Notes: generated by a model from the letters alone, not told the origin. A stretch of DNA of 64,000 nucleotides from Anaerolineales bacterium (GCA_030680795.1 JAUXUL010000007.1:1-64000), one strand, 5' to 3'; counted from the first letter of the stretch, positions 32,290 to 41,541 are shown. Program-made: numbers and translations.

Positions 32290-32328
32290 ATGGTTTCACC
32301 TGACACTTAAACACCTGATACCCTAACC

Positions 32329-33957
32329 ATGACCCAACACAGAATCACAGACGACCTCGACGCCATGCTGGACGTCCTCCCAACCAATATTCGCCATGCG
32401 GTGGAAAAGGCAAACAACAGCGACAACTTGTTGGAAATTGTTATCGACCTCGGGCGCGTGCCTACAGCGCGTTTTGTCGAAGGCGAAATCGTCCTCTCTG
32501 AGAAAGAGATTACTCGGGGAGATATTGACCATATCACCGAGCGCATCGGCACCTTCGACGCCGATAACCGCGCCGGCATGGAGCGCACGCTTCACCGTAT
32601 CTCCGCCATTCGCAACAGGCTTGGAGCCATTGTCGGTTTAACCTGCCGCGTTGGGCGCGCCGTGTACGGCACAGTGGACATCATTCAAGACATCATCGAA
32701 TCAGGCAAGTCCGTGCTTATTCTTGGGCGGCCCGGTGTCGGCAAGACCACCCTCCTGCGTGAAGCCGCGCGCATCCTCGCTGAAAACAAACGCGTCGTCA
32801 TCGTGGATACCTCCAACGAGATCGGCGGCGACGGTGATGTGCCGCATCCCGCCGTTGGCAAGGCGCGCCGTATGCAAGTGCGCGAACCCATGCTCCAGCA
32901 TGAAGTGATGATCGAAGCGGTTGAAAACCATAACCCCGAAGTCATTGTCATTGACGAGATCGGGCGCGAACTCGAAACCCTGGCCGCGCGCACCATCGCC
33001 GAACGCGGTGTGCAACTGATCGGCACCGCGCATGGTCAGACCCTCGAAAATCTTTTACTGAACCCAACTTTAAGCGACCTGGTCGGCGGCATCGAAGCGG
33101 TCACACTTTCAGATGAAGAAGCCCGCAGACGCGGCACCCAGAAAACGGTACTCGAAAGACGCGCACCTCCAACTTTTGATGTGCTGATCGAAATCCAACA
33201 TCGCGAACGTTTTGCAGTCCACATCGATATCATGTCGGCTGTGGATTCGCTTCTGCGCGATGTCCCCACGCCCTCGGAGATTCGCACACGTGACGAAGCG
33301 GGACAGATCCAGATCGAAAAAGCCGCGCCAATAAAATCCCGCCGCCCTGAGCGATCAGCCGAAGGGAAACCTGAGGCGACCAAAACGCCTCGCCGCACGC
33401 GGATAGCTGCTCCGGTTATCGAAGAACAGAATCTCCGCTCCGAGTCGATCAACCCACTTGTGATCGTTACGCCAAACATTGGCGCGAAATTGCAAAGCGT
33501 ACGCGTGTTTGCGTATGGTGTGGCGCGCAACAGACTGATGCAGGCCGCCAAGAGACTCGGCGTGCCAGCCATGGTGGTGGCCGATGTGAACGAAGCCGAT
33601 GTGCTCGTCACTTTGCGGACCTATTACCGCAACCGCGAACAACCTGTTGTTGAAGCCGAACAACGCGGAATGCCCATTTATGTTTTGCGCGCAAATACCG
33701 TGTCGCAGGTGGAGCAGTTTCTCGGCGACTTGTACAACCTCTCTGAGCAGCAGCACCCCCGCGACAGCCTGGACGATGTGCGCGACCAAACCAAACAAGC
33801 CATCGCCGCTGTTTTGAATGGCGAGCGCTGGGTGGATTTGCCTGCAGGACCATCTTTGATTCGAAGACTCCAACACGAAATGGCGCGCAATGCCGAGCTG
33901 GTTTCTCATTCCTATGGAAAAGAACCAAGAAGGCATGTAAGAATCTTTAGGGAATAG
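32329..33957 (+). CDS. R3H-domain AAA ATPase (Ycf45/SpoIIIAA-like)
   Basis: This 542-residue protein has an N-terminal RecA-like ATPase with Walker A LGRPGVGKTT (about 132-141), Walker B EVIVIDEIG and GTAHGQTLENLL. A middle linker and a C-terminal R3H domain (LIRRLQHEMARNAELVSHSY) follow. R3H domains bind single-stranded nucleic acid. Homologues are known in cyanobacteria, plastids (Ycf45) and Chloroflexota, without settled function. In the linker, gccctgagcgatcagccgaaggga (in two parts around 33344-33366) encodes RPERSAEGK and looks like an in-frame copy of an intergenic repeat. Confidence 0.85.
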   Translation: MTQHRITDDLDAMLDVLPTNIRHAVEKANNSDNLLEIVIDLGRVPTARFVEGEIVLSEKEITRGDIDHITERIGTFDADNRAGMERTLHRISAIRNRLGAIVGLTCRVGRAVYGTVDIIQDIIESGKSVLILGRPGVGKTTLLREAARILAENKRVVIVDTSNEIGGDGDVPHPAVGKARRMQVREPMLQHEVMIEAVENHNPEVIVIDEIGRELETLAARTIAERGVQLIGTAHGQTLENLLLNPTLSDLVGGIEAVTLSDEEARRRGTQKTVLERRAPPTFDVLIEIQHRERFAVHIDIMSAVDSLLRDVPTPSEIRTRDEAGQIQIEKAAPIKSRRPERSAEGKPEATKTPRRTRIAAPVIEEQNLRSESINPLVIVTPNIGAKLQSVRVFAYGVARNRLMQAAKRLGVPAMVVADVNEADVLVTLRTYYRNREQPVVEAEQRGMPIYVLRANTVSQVEQFLGDLYNLSEQQHPRDSLDDVRDQTKQAIAAVLNGERWVDLPAGPSLIRRLQHEMARNAELVSHSYGKEPRRHVRIFRE

Positions 33958-33968
33958 ATAACTAGAGA

Positions 33969-34010
33969 ACAGAGAGTAGTTATTAGGTAATGCACTGCTC
34001 TCTGTTTTTC
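33969..34010 (+). terminator. Terminator after R3H ATPase gene
   Basis: Arms acagagagtagt and actgctctctgt pair with one G-U and are followed by tttttc. Confidence 0.7.
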
Positions 34011-34066
34011 ATGTTTTTTTTCTTAAAACACTACTCACTACTCTCTTTTTTCCTACTCTCTTAACT

Positions 34067-34690
34067 ATGTTCATCACCCTTGAAGGCCCCGAAGGTTCTG
34101 GCAAGACATCGCACATTCCCTACCTTGTGGAATATCTGCGCGAGAAGGGATATGTCGTATTTCCTACCCGCGAACCGGGCGGTACATCCATTGGCGAGCA
34201 GATTCGTGAAGTCATCCACGATTTGAAAAATTTGGAAATGCATCCGCGCACAGAGACTCTGCTCTACCAGGCCGCCCGCGCGCAGATCGTGGAGCAGGTC
34301 ATCAAACCGCGTTTGGCGGACGGCGTGATCGTCATTTCAGATCGTTATTATGATTCCACGATTGCCTATCAAGGCTATGGACACCAGCAGAATCTGGACG
34401 AAGTCCGCGCGCTGGTGAACTATGCAACGGGAGGCTTGACCCCAGATCTGACCATTTTGCTTGATCTCGATGTTGAGGTTGGTCTCAAACGCAAAAAGAA
34501 AAACGACGAGGAATGGAATCGTATGGATGCCCACGAGGTTGAATTTTACAAGCGAGTCCGCGTGGGGTATTTGGAGATGGTCAAGGCTGAGGCGCAGCGA
34601 TGGATTGTGGTCAACTCGGATCAGAAATGGGAGTCAGTGCAGGAAGAGTTGAAGAAGGTGCTCCTTGCAAGGATAAAGGATGAAAGTTGA
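34067..34690 (+). CDS. tmk: Thymidylate kinase
   Basis: This 207-residue kinase converts dTMP to dTDP. It shows the P-loop LEGPEGSGKT, the substrate motif TREPGGTSIGEQIR, SDRYYDSTIAYQGYG and the lid residues RKKKNDEEW. All are expected for bacterial Tmk. The gene is followed by a toxin-antitoxin pair with its own promoter, so the two units are probably independent. Confidence 0.93.
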   Translation: MFITLEGPEGSGKTSHIPYLVEYLREKGYVVFPTREPGGTSIGEQIREVIHDLKNLEMHPRTETLLYQAARAQIVEQVIKPRLADGVIVISDRYYDSTIAYQGYGHQQNLDEVRALVNYATGGLTPDLTILLDLDVEVGLKRKKKNDEEWNRMDAHEVEFYKRVRVGYLEMVKAEAQRWIVVNSDQKWESVQEELKKVLLARIKDES

Positions 34691-34700
34691 AGGATGAAGG

Positions 34701-34730
34701 TTTCAAGTCGAAAGTATCTTGCTGTATAAT
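34701..34730 (+). promoter_or_regulatory. Promoter of the MNT/HEPN pair
   Basis: A perfect TATAAT lies 7 bases before the ATG at 34738, with a weak TTTCAA 18 bases upstream. No RBS fits in the gap, so the transcript is probably leaderless. Confidence 0.5.
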
Positions 34731-34737
34731 AATTTCA

Positions 34738-35055
34738 ATGAATAAGACTAGGCAAATCGTCAAAAAGTGCAAAGAAGTCCTTGCGAAGCAATATGGCAAG
34801 CGGCTTAAAGGGGTGATTCTGTATGGCTCAATCGCCCGAAAAGAATCCACAATATCCAGCGATATTGACCTGCTTGTTTTGCTTGACCAACCATTCGATT
34901 ACTTTGTTGAGTTGCGACAACTTATTGATATTTTGTATCCAATCCAACTTGAGTCGGAACAATTAATCTCCGCCAAACCTGTCTTCTACAAAGATTTTGA
35001 ATTGGGGACGGTTTCCCTGTATCGAAATGCACGGCGGGAAGGGGTGGCGGTCTAA
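34738..35055 (+). CDS. MNT-type nucleotidyltransferase antitoxin
   Basis: This 105-residue protein (start MNKTRQIVKKCKEV) has the minimal nucleotidyltransferase signature GVILYGSIARKESTISSDID, with GS followed by D-x-D. In MNT-HEPN systems this protein neutralises the HEPN RNase, in studied cases by adding AMP to it. The stop overlaps the HEPN start as TAATG. The upstream open frame to 34687 lies inside tmk and is not used, since a TATAAT sits between. Confidence 0.88.
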   Translation: MNKTRQIVKKCKEVLAKQYGKRLKGVILYGSIARKESTISSDIDLLVLLDQPFDYFVELRQLIDILYPIQLESEQLISAKPVFYKDFELGTVSLYRNARREGVAV

Positions 35056-35438
35056 TGACTGAGAACTCCACTGAAATTTCTGCAAATTTGGAAAGAGCAG
35101 AGACAAACCTGCACGCCGCAAAAGACTTGATAGAAAAGGAATATTACGATATTGCCGCAGCACGCGCCTACTATTCTGCATTTTATGCAGCAAGTGCGTT
35201 GTTACTGAGTGTGGGAATTGATACAAGCAAGCACAGCGGCGTCATTGCATTGATACACCAGCATTTTGTCAAAACAGGAAAATTCGATAAGGAACAGGGC
35301 AAGAACTTAAACTGGCTTTTTGAAATCCGTGGGATAGGGGATTACGGTGTTTCCGCTCATGTGGCTTCGGGAGAGGCACATCTTTCCATAAAAGTCGCTG
35401 AGAATTTCCTGGAGACTGCAAAAGAAATCCTTGGTTAG
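35055..35438 (+). CDS. HEPN-domain toxin (UPF0332)
   Basis: This 127-residue all-alpha protein has the UPF0332/HEPN pattern: RAYYSAFYAASALLLSVGID, TSKHSGVIALIHQHFVKTGK, then LNWLFEIRGIGDYG. HEPN toxins are RNases paired with MNT antitoxins. The gene is translationally coupled to the MNT gene. The expected RNase residues are not clearly placed as R-x(4-6)-H, so activity is uncertain. Confidence 0.85.
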   Translation: MTENSTEISANLERAETNLHAAKDLIEKEYYDIAAARAYYSAFYAASALLLSVGIDTSKHSGVIALIHQHFVKTGKFDKEQGKNLNWLFEIRGIGDYGVSAHVASGEAHLSIKVAENFLETAKEILG

Positions 35439-35476
35439 AAGTGCCCCTTATTTGCACCCATAAAATATAAGTAGGG

Positions 35477-35517
35477 GGCGGACGGCTCGCAAAGCATCCC
35501 CGCAGGGGGCGTCCGCC
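35477..35517. repeat. Small palindromic element
   Basis: Arms ggcggac and gtccgcc enclose 27 bases with ccccgcaggggg near the right arm. It lies between the HEPN gene and the ClbS-like gene and could also act as a weak terminator. Confidence 0.5.
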
Positions 35518-35549
35518 TTATCATGATTACAGGTAAAAGGAAAATAACC

Positions 35550-36056
35550 ATGACCGACCAATGGATGCCCAAAGATAAAACCGAATTAATGTCCGCGATT
35601 GAACGCGAGGGGAAATTATTACTCGAAGTGGTTGAAAAACTGACTGATAAACAAATGACCAATCCCGACGCTGGCGGATGGTCGCCAAAAGATAACCTTG
35701 CCCATCTTACTGAATGGATGAAAATCCTGATGGGCTATCACATGGACAAACGCCCATCGCATGAAGTGCTGAATCTTCCCGAAAAAGTGACGAAGGATTG
35801 GGATTTTCATGTAATTAACGAGATCTTGTTCAAACGAAACAAAGAACGTGCGATGGATGATGTAATGAACGAACTCAAGCAGGTCTATTCAGAAGTTTAT
35901 GAAAGGCTGAACGCCATGTCGTTTGACGACTTAATGCAGCCGCGCGACGCGGACGACCCTGAGAAACTTCCCATTTTATTGTGGGTGCTTGGCAACACCA
36001 CCGAACACTTCCTCGAACACCGCGAAACCATTGAACGAGGCATCAAAGAAAATTAA
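35550..36056 (+). CDS. ClbS/DfsB-family four-helix protein (DinB-like)
   Basis: This 168-residue protein (start MTDQWMPKDKTEL) has the pattern LMSAIEREGKLLLEVVEKLT, GGWSPKDNLAHLTEWMKIL and LLWVLGNTTEHFLEHRETIE. The His residues in DNLAHL and TEHFLEH fit the DinB-like fold. ClbS is known as a cyclopropane hydrolase giving colibactin resistance, but most members have no known substrate. It lies 2 bases before map and is probably cotranscribed. Confidence 0.82.
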   Translation: MTDQWMPKDKTELMSAIEREGKLLLEVVEKLTDKQMTNPDAGGWSPKDNLAHLTEWMKILMGYHMDKRPSHEVLNLPEKVTKDWDFHVINEILFKRNKERAMDDVMNELKQVYSEVYERLNAMSFDDLMQPRDADDPEKLPILLWVLGNTTEHFLEHRETIERGIKEN

Positions 36057-36058
36057 TC

Positions 36059-36802
36059 ATGACCGCCGATACTGAAACCGATATCAAATACCTGAAAGCC
36101 ATTGGGCGCGTCTGCGCGCTGGCTTTGCAGAAAATGATGAAACAGGCCAAACCCGGCATCACTACAGGCGAGCTGGATCAGATTGGCAGGGAGTTCCTTG
36201 AAAAGGAAGGCGCAAAGTCCGCGCCGCAGACCATGTATAAATTCCCCGGCGCAACCTGCATCAGCATTTCGCCTGTCATTGCGCATGGTATTCCCAGTGA
36301 TCACATATTGAGCGAAGGCGAGTTGATCAACATTGACGTCTCTGCCGAGTTGGATGGTTACTTCGCAGATACGGGTGGTTCGATGGTCGTGTCAAAGCGC
36401 GTGCCTGAATTGGAGAAATTGCTCGCAGCAACCCGCTCCGCGCTGGCGAAGGCTGTGCGCTCTGCCAAAGCAGGACAACCGCTCAACATCATCGGCAAGA
36501 CCATTCAGCAGGAAGCAAAACAAAACGGATTCAATGTCATTTACGATCTGACGGGACACGGCATTGGACATAAACTGCATGAAGAACCGTCCGAGGTGTT
36601 CAATTATTACAAACCAAAAGACCGCCGCATTCTTACCGAAGGCCTGGTTCTGGCGATTGAGCCATTTCTCACCACAGGCAAGGGACATGTCGTCGAAAAA
36701 AAGGATGGCTGGTCCTTGCAGACGGTTGATAAAACCATGGCGGCCCAGTTCGAGCATACGATCATCGTCACAAAGAACGAACCGATTATTCTGACTTTAT
36801 AA
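36059..36802 (+). CDS. map: Methionine aminopeptidase, type I
   Basis: This 247-residue enzyme removes the N-terminal Met of new proteins. The metal ligands are in INIDVSAELDGYFADTGGS (two Asp), GHGIGHKLHEEP (His), AIEPFLTTG (Glu) and QFEHTIIV (Glu). The substrate loop reads CISISPVIAHGIP rather than the usual SVNEEVVHGIP. No N-terminal zinc finger is present. A bidirectional terminator follows. Confidence 0.93.
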   Translation: MTADTETDIKYLKAIGRVCALALQKMMKQAKPGITTGELDQIGREFLEKEGAKSAPQTMYKFPGATCISISPVIAHGIPSDHILSEGELINIDVSAELDGYFADTGGSMVVSKRVPELEKLLAATRSALAKAVRSAKAGQPLNIIGKTIQQEAKQNGFNVIYDLTGHGIGHKLHEEPSEVFNYYKPKDRRILTEGLVLAIEPFLTTGKGHVVEKKDGWSLQTVDKTMAAQFEHTIIVTKNEPIILTL

Positions 36803-36836
36803 GCGAATATGCCGCCAGCTTGAGCGCGGGTTAAAT

Positions 36837-36875
36837 AAAGAATAAATACCACACTTTACGGGGTATTTATTCTTT
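36837..36875. terminator. Bidirectional terminator between map and the LOG gene
   Basis: Perfect 14-base arms aaagaataaatacc and ggtatttattcttt enclose 11 bases. The right arm overlaps the stop codon of the convergent gene, so it can serve both. Confidence 0.8.
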
Positions 36876-37455
36876 ATTCCTCCTTCAACCACCTCTTGAC
36901 TGCCTCGTGTGGATGCTCGTACTGCGCCATCCTGCCCAACAATACTTCAGGACTGGATTCGCAAAATACGGATTTACGATGTTCTGCAAAGATGAAACCT
37001 TCAGACACGCCATGATCCATTGCTGCAAGTAAAGGCAGGTAATATTTTTTCACATTCAACAGGCCGACGGGTTTTTCGTGTACGCCGGTTTGCGCCCAGG
37101 TGATGGTTTCAAAGAGTTCATCCCACGTGCCGAAGCCGCCGGGCAATGCGATGTAACCATCTGCAAGTTCGTGCATGCGGGCTTTGCGGTTATGCATATC
37201 GGCAGCCACATCCATGCGGGCCAGGCCGCGGCGGGCAAGCGCGGGCGTGTTCATGGAGGGGACAATGACTCCGATCACCTCACCGCCGGCAGATACTGCT
37301 CCATTTGCCACTTCACCCATCAGCCCGGTCTTCCCGCCGCCGTAAATGAGGCGCATCCCTTTTTGGGCGAGGAACACGCCCAATTGATAAGCGGCAGTTT
37401 TATAGTCTGCGTGGACTGAGTCGGATGATCCGCAATAAACACAGATTGATTTCAT
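36874..37455 (-). CDS. LOG-family Rossmann protein (TIGR00730)
   Basis: This 193-residue protein (start MKSICVYCGSSDSV, RBS aaggaga five bases upstream) has the LOG motifs PGGFGTWDELFE and the Lys/Arg of MHNRKARMHELAD. LOG enzymes release cytokinin-like bases or ribose phosphate from nucleoside 5'-monophosphates. YIALPGGFGT is the phosphate-binding signature. The frame is open far upstream to 37743, but that part includes a palindromic repeat and is non-coding. Confidence 0.9.
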   Translation of the reverse strand: MKSICVYCGSSDSVHADYKTAAYQLGVFLAQKGMRLIYGGGKTGLMGEVANGAVSAGGEVIGVIVPSMNTPALARRGLARMDVAADMHNRKARMHELADGYIALPGGFGTWDELFETITWAQTGVHEKPVGLLNVKKYYLPLLAAMDHGVSEGFIFAEHRKSVFCESSPEVLLGRMAQYEHPHEAVKRWLKEE

Positions 37456-37483
37456 AGTCTCCTTATTTGACATTGCAAAAACT

Positions 37484-37523
37484 GGTGGTCGAGTAGGCGG
37501 CGTTCGTCCGCTGTATCGAGACC
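37484..37523. repeat. REP-like element (ggtggtcgagtagg family)
   Basis: The sequence ggtggtcgagtaggcgg then, after cgttcgtccgc, tgtatcgagaccc matches parts of the insertion in glpK (ggtggtcgagtag and gtatcgagacc). It is the intergenic copy of that family. Confidence 0.7.
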
Positions 37524-37644
37524 CAAGTCCCCGCAGTGACATGACTTTTTTCAACTTTACCATACAATAAACACAGGTTAGAGTTATGTAAGTGTCATCG
37601 TTGGACGCTTGACTTACACCCTGCGCAGGGATAATAATATCAGC

Positions 37645-38532
37645 ATGGACTATAAAGATTATTATAAAATTCTCGACGTAAGCCGCAAAGCCGGCGCAGA
37701 CGATATCCGCAAGGCCTATCGAAAACTGGCCATGCAATATCATCCAGACAAGAACTCCGGTGATAAAAAGGCCGAGGAGAAGTTCAAGGAAATTAATGAG
37801 GCCTACCAGGTCTTAAGCGACGAGCAAAAACGCGCCCGCTACGATCAGTTGGGCAGTGCCTATTCCAATTTCCGCACGAGCGGCGGACGTCCGGGCGATT
37901 TTCAATGGGACGATTGGTTCCAGCAAAATACAGGCCAACGCGGCAGTGTGGATGATATGTTTGGCGGAGGCGGGTTCTCCGATTTCTTCCGCACCATTTT
38001 TGGCGAGGCAGCCCGGTCTTCAGCGCGCGGAAGGACGGCGCAAGGCACTGGCTACCAACAGGAAGTGCAGATCAGTTTTACTGAGGCTTACGACGGCGCC
38101 ACCCGCCAGTTGCAAACCAATGGACGCAAACTGCAGGTACGCATCCCTGCCGGGGTGAAGACCGGTTCCAAAGTCCGTGTGGCAGGCGCAGGACCAGAAG
38201 GACTCGATCTCTATCTTGTCATCCATGTCGAGGATCAGGATCGTTTCGAGCGCGATGGCTACAACTTAACCACAACATCCGCAGTCAGCATTTTTACATT
38301 GATCCTCGGCGGCGAAGCGGATGTGGAGACACCCGCAGGAAAAGTAAAATTAAGTATTCCCGCAGGCACACAGCCTGACCAGGTCTTCAGGCTGGCAGGG
38401 CGCGGCATGCCGCACTTGAAAAAGGCAAATACAAAAGGCGACCTGTATGTAAAATTGAAAGTACAAGTTCCGAAGTACCTGTCGTCCAAGCAGAGGGAAC
38501 TGATCGAAGAAGCCTCCCGCATAAAGTTTTAA
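37645..38532 (+). CDS. DnaJ-like co-chaperone (CbpA type)
   Basis: The ATG at 37645 begins [20 protein letters not shown]. The 295-residue product has a J domain with HPD ([10 protein letters not shown]), a Gly/Phe-rich linker ([13 protein letters not shown]) and the substrate-binding C-terminal domains ([39 protein letters not shown]). It lacks the zinc-finger module, as in CbpA. It would activate DnaK ATPase. It is followed 19 bases later by an HtrA gene, together forming a protein-quality unit. Confidence 0.9.
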   Translation: MDYKDYYKILDVSRKAGADDIRKAYRKLAMQYHPDKNSGDKKAEEKFKEINEAYQVLSDEQKRARYDQLGSAYSNFRTSGGRPGDFQWDDWFQQNTGQRGSVDDMFGGGGFSDFFRTIFGEAARSSARGRTAQGTGYQQEVQISFTEAYDGATRQLQTNGRKLQVRIPAGVKTGSKVRVAGAGPEGLDLYLVIHVEDQDRFERDGYNLTTTSAVSIFTLILGGEADVETPAGKVKLSIPAGTQPDQVFRLAGRGMPHLKKANTKGDLYVKLKVQVPKYLSSKQRELIEEASRIKF

Positions 38533-38551
38533 AGTTTATAACAGGAGTATT

Positions 38552-39691
38552 ATGAAAACAAAAAAAAGCATGACCGCTTTAATGGTTTTGGTACTTGCCG
38601 TGCTGGCATGTCAGACCCCTGTGCTCACTCAGCAAATTTTGCCGACAGTTGCAGTTGATGCAGCTGCCACTACTGCGCCAGTTGACTCAAATATAGTGGC
38701 CAACCCTGGCGCGCAGCAGGAGAGGCTGGTTGCGCTTTATGAAAACGCAAGTCTTGGCACGGTTGCGATCATTACCGATCAGGGACAGGGTTCTGGTTTT
38801 GTGTATGACAAAAATGGTCATATTGTAACGAATGAACATGTCATCGAAGGCGCCAAAAATGTGGAGGTCCGCTTCAATTCCGGTTTCATGGCCTATGGCA
38901 CTGTGATCGGGATTGATCTGGATTCAGACCTTGCCATCATTAAAGTGGATGCGCCAGCCGAGGAGCTTTTCCCGCTCTCGCTCGGCGATTCGGACTCACT
39001 GAAAGTTGGTCAGACCGTAGTGGCCATTGGCAACCCTTTTGGCTTGGAAAGCACGATGACCATGGGCATTATTTCAGCCCTCGGCCGCATATTAGACTCA
39101 GCTCGTACGACGCCTGACGGCAATCCATTCAGCGCAGGTGGCATCATCCAAACGGATGCGGCCATCAACCCCGGCAACTCCGGCGGCCCGCTCTTCAACA
39201 TTAACGGCGAAGTGATCGGCATCAATCGCGCCATCCGTACCACGAATTTTACGGAAAGCGGCGATCCCGTAAATTCAGGGATTGGTTTTGCGATATCCAT
39301 CAATATCGTTAAGCGCGTGGCTCCGGTTTTGATTGAAACCGGCAAATATGATTATCCGTTTTTGGGAATTTCTTCGATGGATGCTCTCAGCCTTGAGATG
39401 GTCAATGCGCTGGGTCTGAGTCAATATACCGGCGCATACGTCACCAGTGTTGTGCCGGGCGGCCCTGCGGACAAGGCGGGTATTAAGGCTGGGAGCACAC
39501 CCACCAATATCCCCCGCTTGCTCGGCGGCGGCGACTTGATCATTGCCATTGATGGGCGTGAGACCCGCTCCTTCGATGAAATGCTGGCTTATCTCATCAC
39601 CAATAAAAGCCCGGGCGATACAGTCGTTCTCACAGTCCTGCGCGGCACTGAGAAAGTGGATGTGACCGTCACGCTTGGCAAAAGACCGTAA
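38552..39691 (+). CDS. HtrA/DegQ-like S1C serine protease, lipoprotein
   Basis: This 379-residue protein has a lipoprotein signal with lipobox LAVLAC (Cys20). A trypsin-like domain follows with the triad His96 (TNEHVIEG), Asp126 (DSDLAII) and Ser210 (NPGNSGGP). One PDZ domain occupies about residues 270-379 (YPFLGISSMDALSLEMVNAL). It degrades misfolded proteins at the outer face of the membrane. The RBS caggag precedes the ATG. Confidence 0.92.
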   Translation: MKTKKSMTALMVLVLAVLACQTPVLTQQILPTVAVDAAATTAPVDSNIVANPGAQQERLVALYENASLGTVAIITDQGQGSGFVYDKNGHIVTNEHVIEGAKNVEVRFNSGFMAYGTVIGIDLDSDLAIIKVDAPAEELFPLSLGDSDSLKVGQTVVAIGNPFGLESTMTMGIISALGRILDSARTTPDGNPFSAGGIIQTDAAINPGNSGGPLFNINGEVIGINRAIRTTNFTESGDPVNSGIGFAISINIVKRVAPVLIETGKYDYPFLGISSMDALSLEMVNALGLSQYTGAYVTSVVPGGPADKAGIKAGSTPTNIPRLLGGGDLIIAIDGRETRSFDEMLAYLITNKSPGDTVVLTVLRGTEKVDVTVTLGKRP

Positions 39692-39693
39692 TA

Positions 39694-39735
39694 AAAACTT
39701 CCGAGTTCATCTACAAGGACTCGGAGGCTTTTATA
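39694..39735 (+). terminator. Terminator after HtrA gene
   Basis: Arms cttccgagtt and gactcggagg pair with G-U wobbles around a short loop and are followed by cttttataa. Confidence 0.6.
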
Positions 39736-39755
39736 ATTAACGGTATACTCGCGCA

Positions 39756-40622
39756 ATGCAAAGTCAATCCATAGAAACGAACAACATAAAACTGCATGTA
39801 CTGACCGACGGACCTGAAAATGGGACGTCGGTTGTTTTGTTGCATGGCTTCCCTGAGTTCCACTATGGCTGGAAGAAGCAGGTCCCGGCGTTGGTGGAGG
39901 CGGGGTTTCGAGTGATCGTCCCTGACCAGCGGGGGTATAACTTATCCGACAAGCCCAAGGGTGTTTCCGCTTATGATGTGGATATTCTAGCAAAAGATAT
40001 CGTTGGTCTGTTTGATCGCTTTGGGATCGAACAGGCGAATTTAGTGGGGCATGACTGGGGCGCAGTCGTCGCATGGACTGTGGCTTTGAATCATCCGGAA
40101 CGGCTGGGGAAACTGGTCATCTTAAATGTGCCGCATCCCGATGTGATGGTGGATTTTGTTTTGAACAATAAAACGCAGCGAAAGAAATCCTGGTATGTAT
40201 TCTTCTTCCAAATTCCACTTTTTGTTGAATGGATCCTGGGCAGGAATAATTTCCATAACCTGGCGCGGATGCTGGCAGGCTCGGGTCGGAAAAGCACATT
40301 CACAGCAGATGATCTGGTGGAATACAAAAAAGCCTGGTCGCAACCCGGCGCATTGACGGGGATGTTGAATTGGTATCGCGCAATCGTGCGGCGCAGTTTG
40401 AAATACGCTTTTCAAAGAAGGCATCTTCCTGCGCGGCGGGTGAAAGTCCCAACTTTGATGTTATGGGGCAGGCGGGATGTGGCACTCAGCCATGCGATGG
40501 TGGAGCCGTCGATTCAGTTGTGTGAAAATGGCGAGGCTGTCTTGTTCGATAAAGCCACACATTGGGTGCAGCATGACGAGGCGGATGAAGTAAATAAAAG
40601 ATTGATCGAGTTTTTGAGGTAA
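39756..40622 (+). CDS. Alpha/beta hydrolase, epoxide-hydrolase-like
   Basis: This 288-residue protein has the oxyanion motif HGFPEFHYGW, PDQRGYNLSDKP and the nucleophile elbow GHDWGAVVAW with Asp as nucleophile. The catalytic His is in ATHWVQHDEAD. Asp nucleophile plus HGFPE is typical of epoxide hydrolases; haloacid/haloalkane dehalogenases share it. The substrate is unknown. The DMT transporter starts 3 bases later, so the two may be cotranscribed. Confidence 0.88.
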   Translation: MQSQSIETNNIKLHVLTDGPENGTSVVLLHGFPEFHYGWKKQVPALVEAGFRVIVPDQRGYNLSDKPKGVSAYDVDILAKDIVGLFDRFGIEQANLVGHDWGAVVAWTVALNHPERLGKLVILNVPHPDVMVDFVLNNKTQRKKSWYVFFFQIPLFVEWILGRNNFHNLARMLAGSGRKSTFTADDLVEYKKAWSQPGALTGMLNWYRAIVRRSLKYAFQRRHLPARRVKVPTLMLWGRRDVALSHAMVEPSIQLCENGEAVLFDKATHWVQHDEADEVNKRLIEFLR

Positions 40623-40625
40623 TCC

Positions 40626-41480
40626 ATGCCGATCCTTGCCCTTGTTTTGCTTTTCTTATCTGCATCCATGCATGCGGTGTGGAATTTTTTGCTTAAAAAC
40701 GCGGAGGAAAAATATATTGCTATGGGGTGGCAGGTGATCCTGAGCGGGATATTCTCCCTGGGTTTCATTTTCTTCACGGGTCTGCCGCCTAAGGAAATGT
40801 GGTTGTTCGCTGTCATCAGCATGATCCTGGAGGCGATCTACTTCATTTTGCTTTGCAGAGCATACAGCGACCATGATTTTTCGCTTGTCTATCCCATTGC
40901 GCGCGGGGCGGCGCCTGCCTTGCTGGTATTATGGTCCGCGATATTTTTGCGCGAGCAATTGACCGCCGGCGGATATCTCGGTCTCGCCATGATCACAGGC
41001 GGCATGATCGTGATCGGAGCGACGACGCTTTTGCAGAATAAAAGTGAAAAGCCGCATTTACGAGGCATCCTCACAGCTTTGTCTGTGGCGCTGGTTATTT
41101 CAATTTACACTTTCATTGACGGAAGCGCCGTTAAGAACGGACCCGCTTTGCCATACGGGTTGTTCATGTTTGTGATGGTGCCGTTCGTGACCACGCCCTA
41201 TCTCACAAGAAAATATGGCTGGGATTCATTTGCGAGGGTGTGGAAGAAGAATCGCGGATATTTACTGCTTGGCGGCATGTTAGGTTTGGTAGCCTATATG
41301 CTGGCATTATTCGCCTACACGTTTGCGCCGCTTAGTTATTCAGGCGCGATTCGCGAAGTGAGCGCGGTGATCGGGGCATTTCTCGGCTGGAGATTTTTGA
41401 AGGAGGAAATGGGCGGGGTGCGCGTGGTTGGGTCTGCGATTGTGTTTGCAGGGGTGATGGTGATTGCGGTGTTTGGATAA
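40626..41480 (+). CDS. EamA/DMT-superfamily transporter
   Basis: This 284-residue protein has ten hydrophobic helices arranged as two EamA repeats, for example SLVYPIARGAAPALLVLWSA and YSGAIREVSAVIGAFLGWRF. That pattern is typical of drug/metabolite exporters. The substrate cannot be read from sequence. It follows the hydrolase gene closely. Confidence 0.85.
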   Translation: MPILALVLLFLSASMHAVWNFLLKNAEEKYIAMGWQVILSGIFSLGFIFFTGLPPKEMWLFAVISMILEAIYFILLCRAYSDHDFSLVYPIARGAAPALLVLWSAIFLREQLTAGGYLGLAMITGGMIVIGATTLLQNKSEKPHLRGILTALSVALVISIYTFIDGSAVKNGPALPYGLFMFVMVPFVTTPYLTRKYGWDSFARVWKKNRGYLLLGGMLGLVAYMLALFAYTFAPLSYSGAIREVSAVIGAFLGWRFLKEEMGGVRVVGSAIVFAGVMVIAVFG

Positions 41481-41541
41481 TAATATTTTGAAATCCGCGT
41501 TCACATTGTACCCGTATGAGTATCTGTGGTTAAATAACCCA

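Noticed and set aside
36874-37743. Longer LOG protein starting at 37743
   Set aside because: The extra part crosses the REP-like repeat at 37484-37523, whereas AAGGAGA directly precedes the ATG at 37455.
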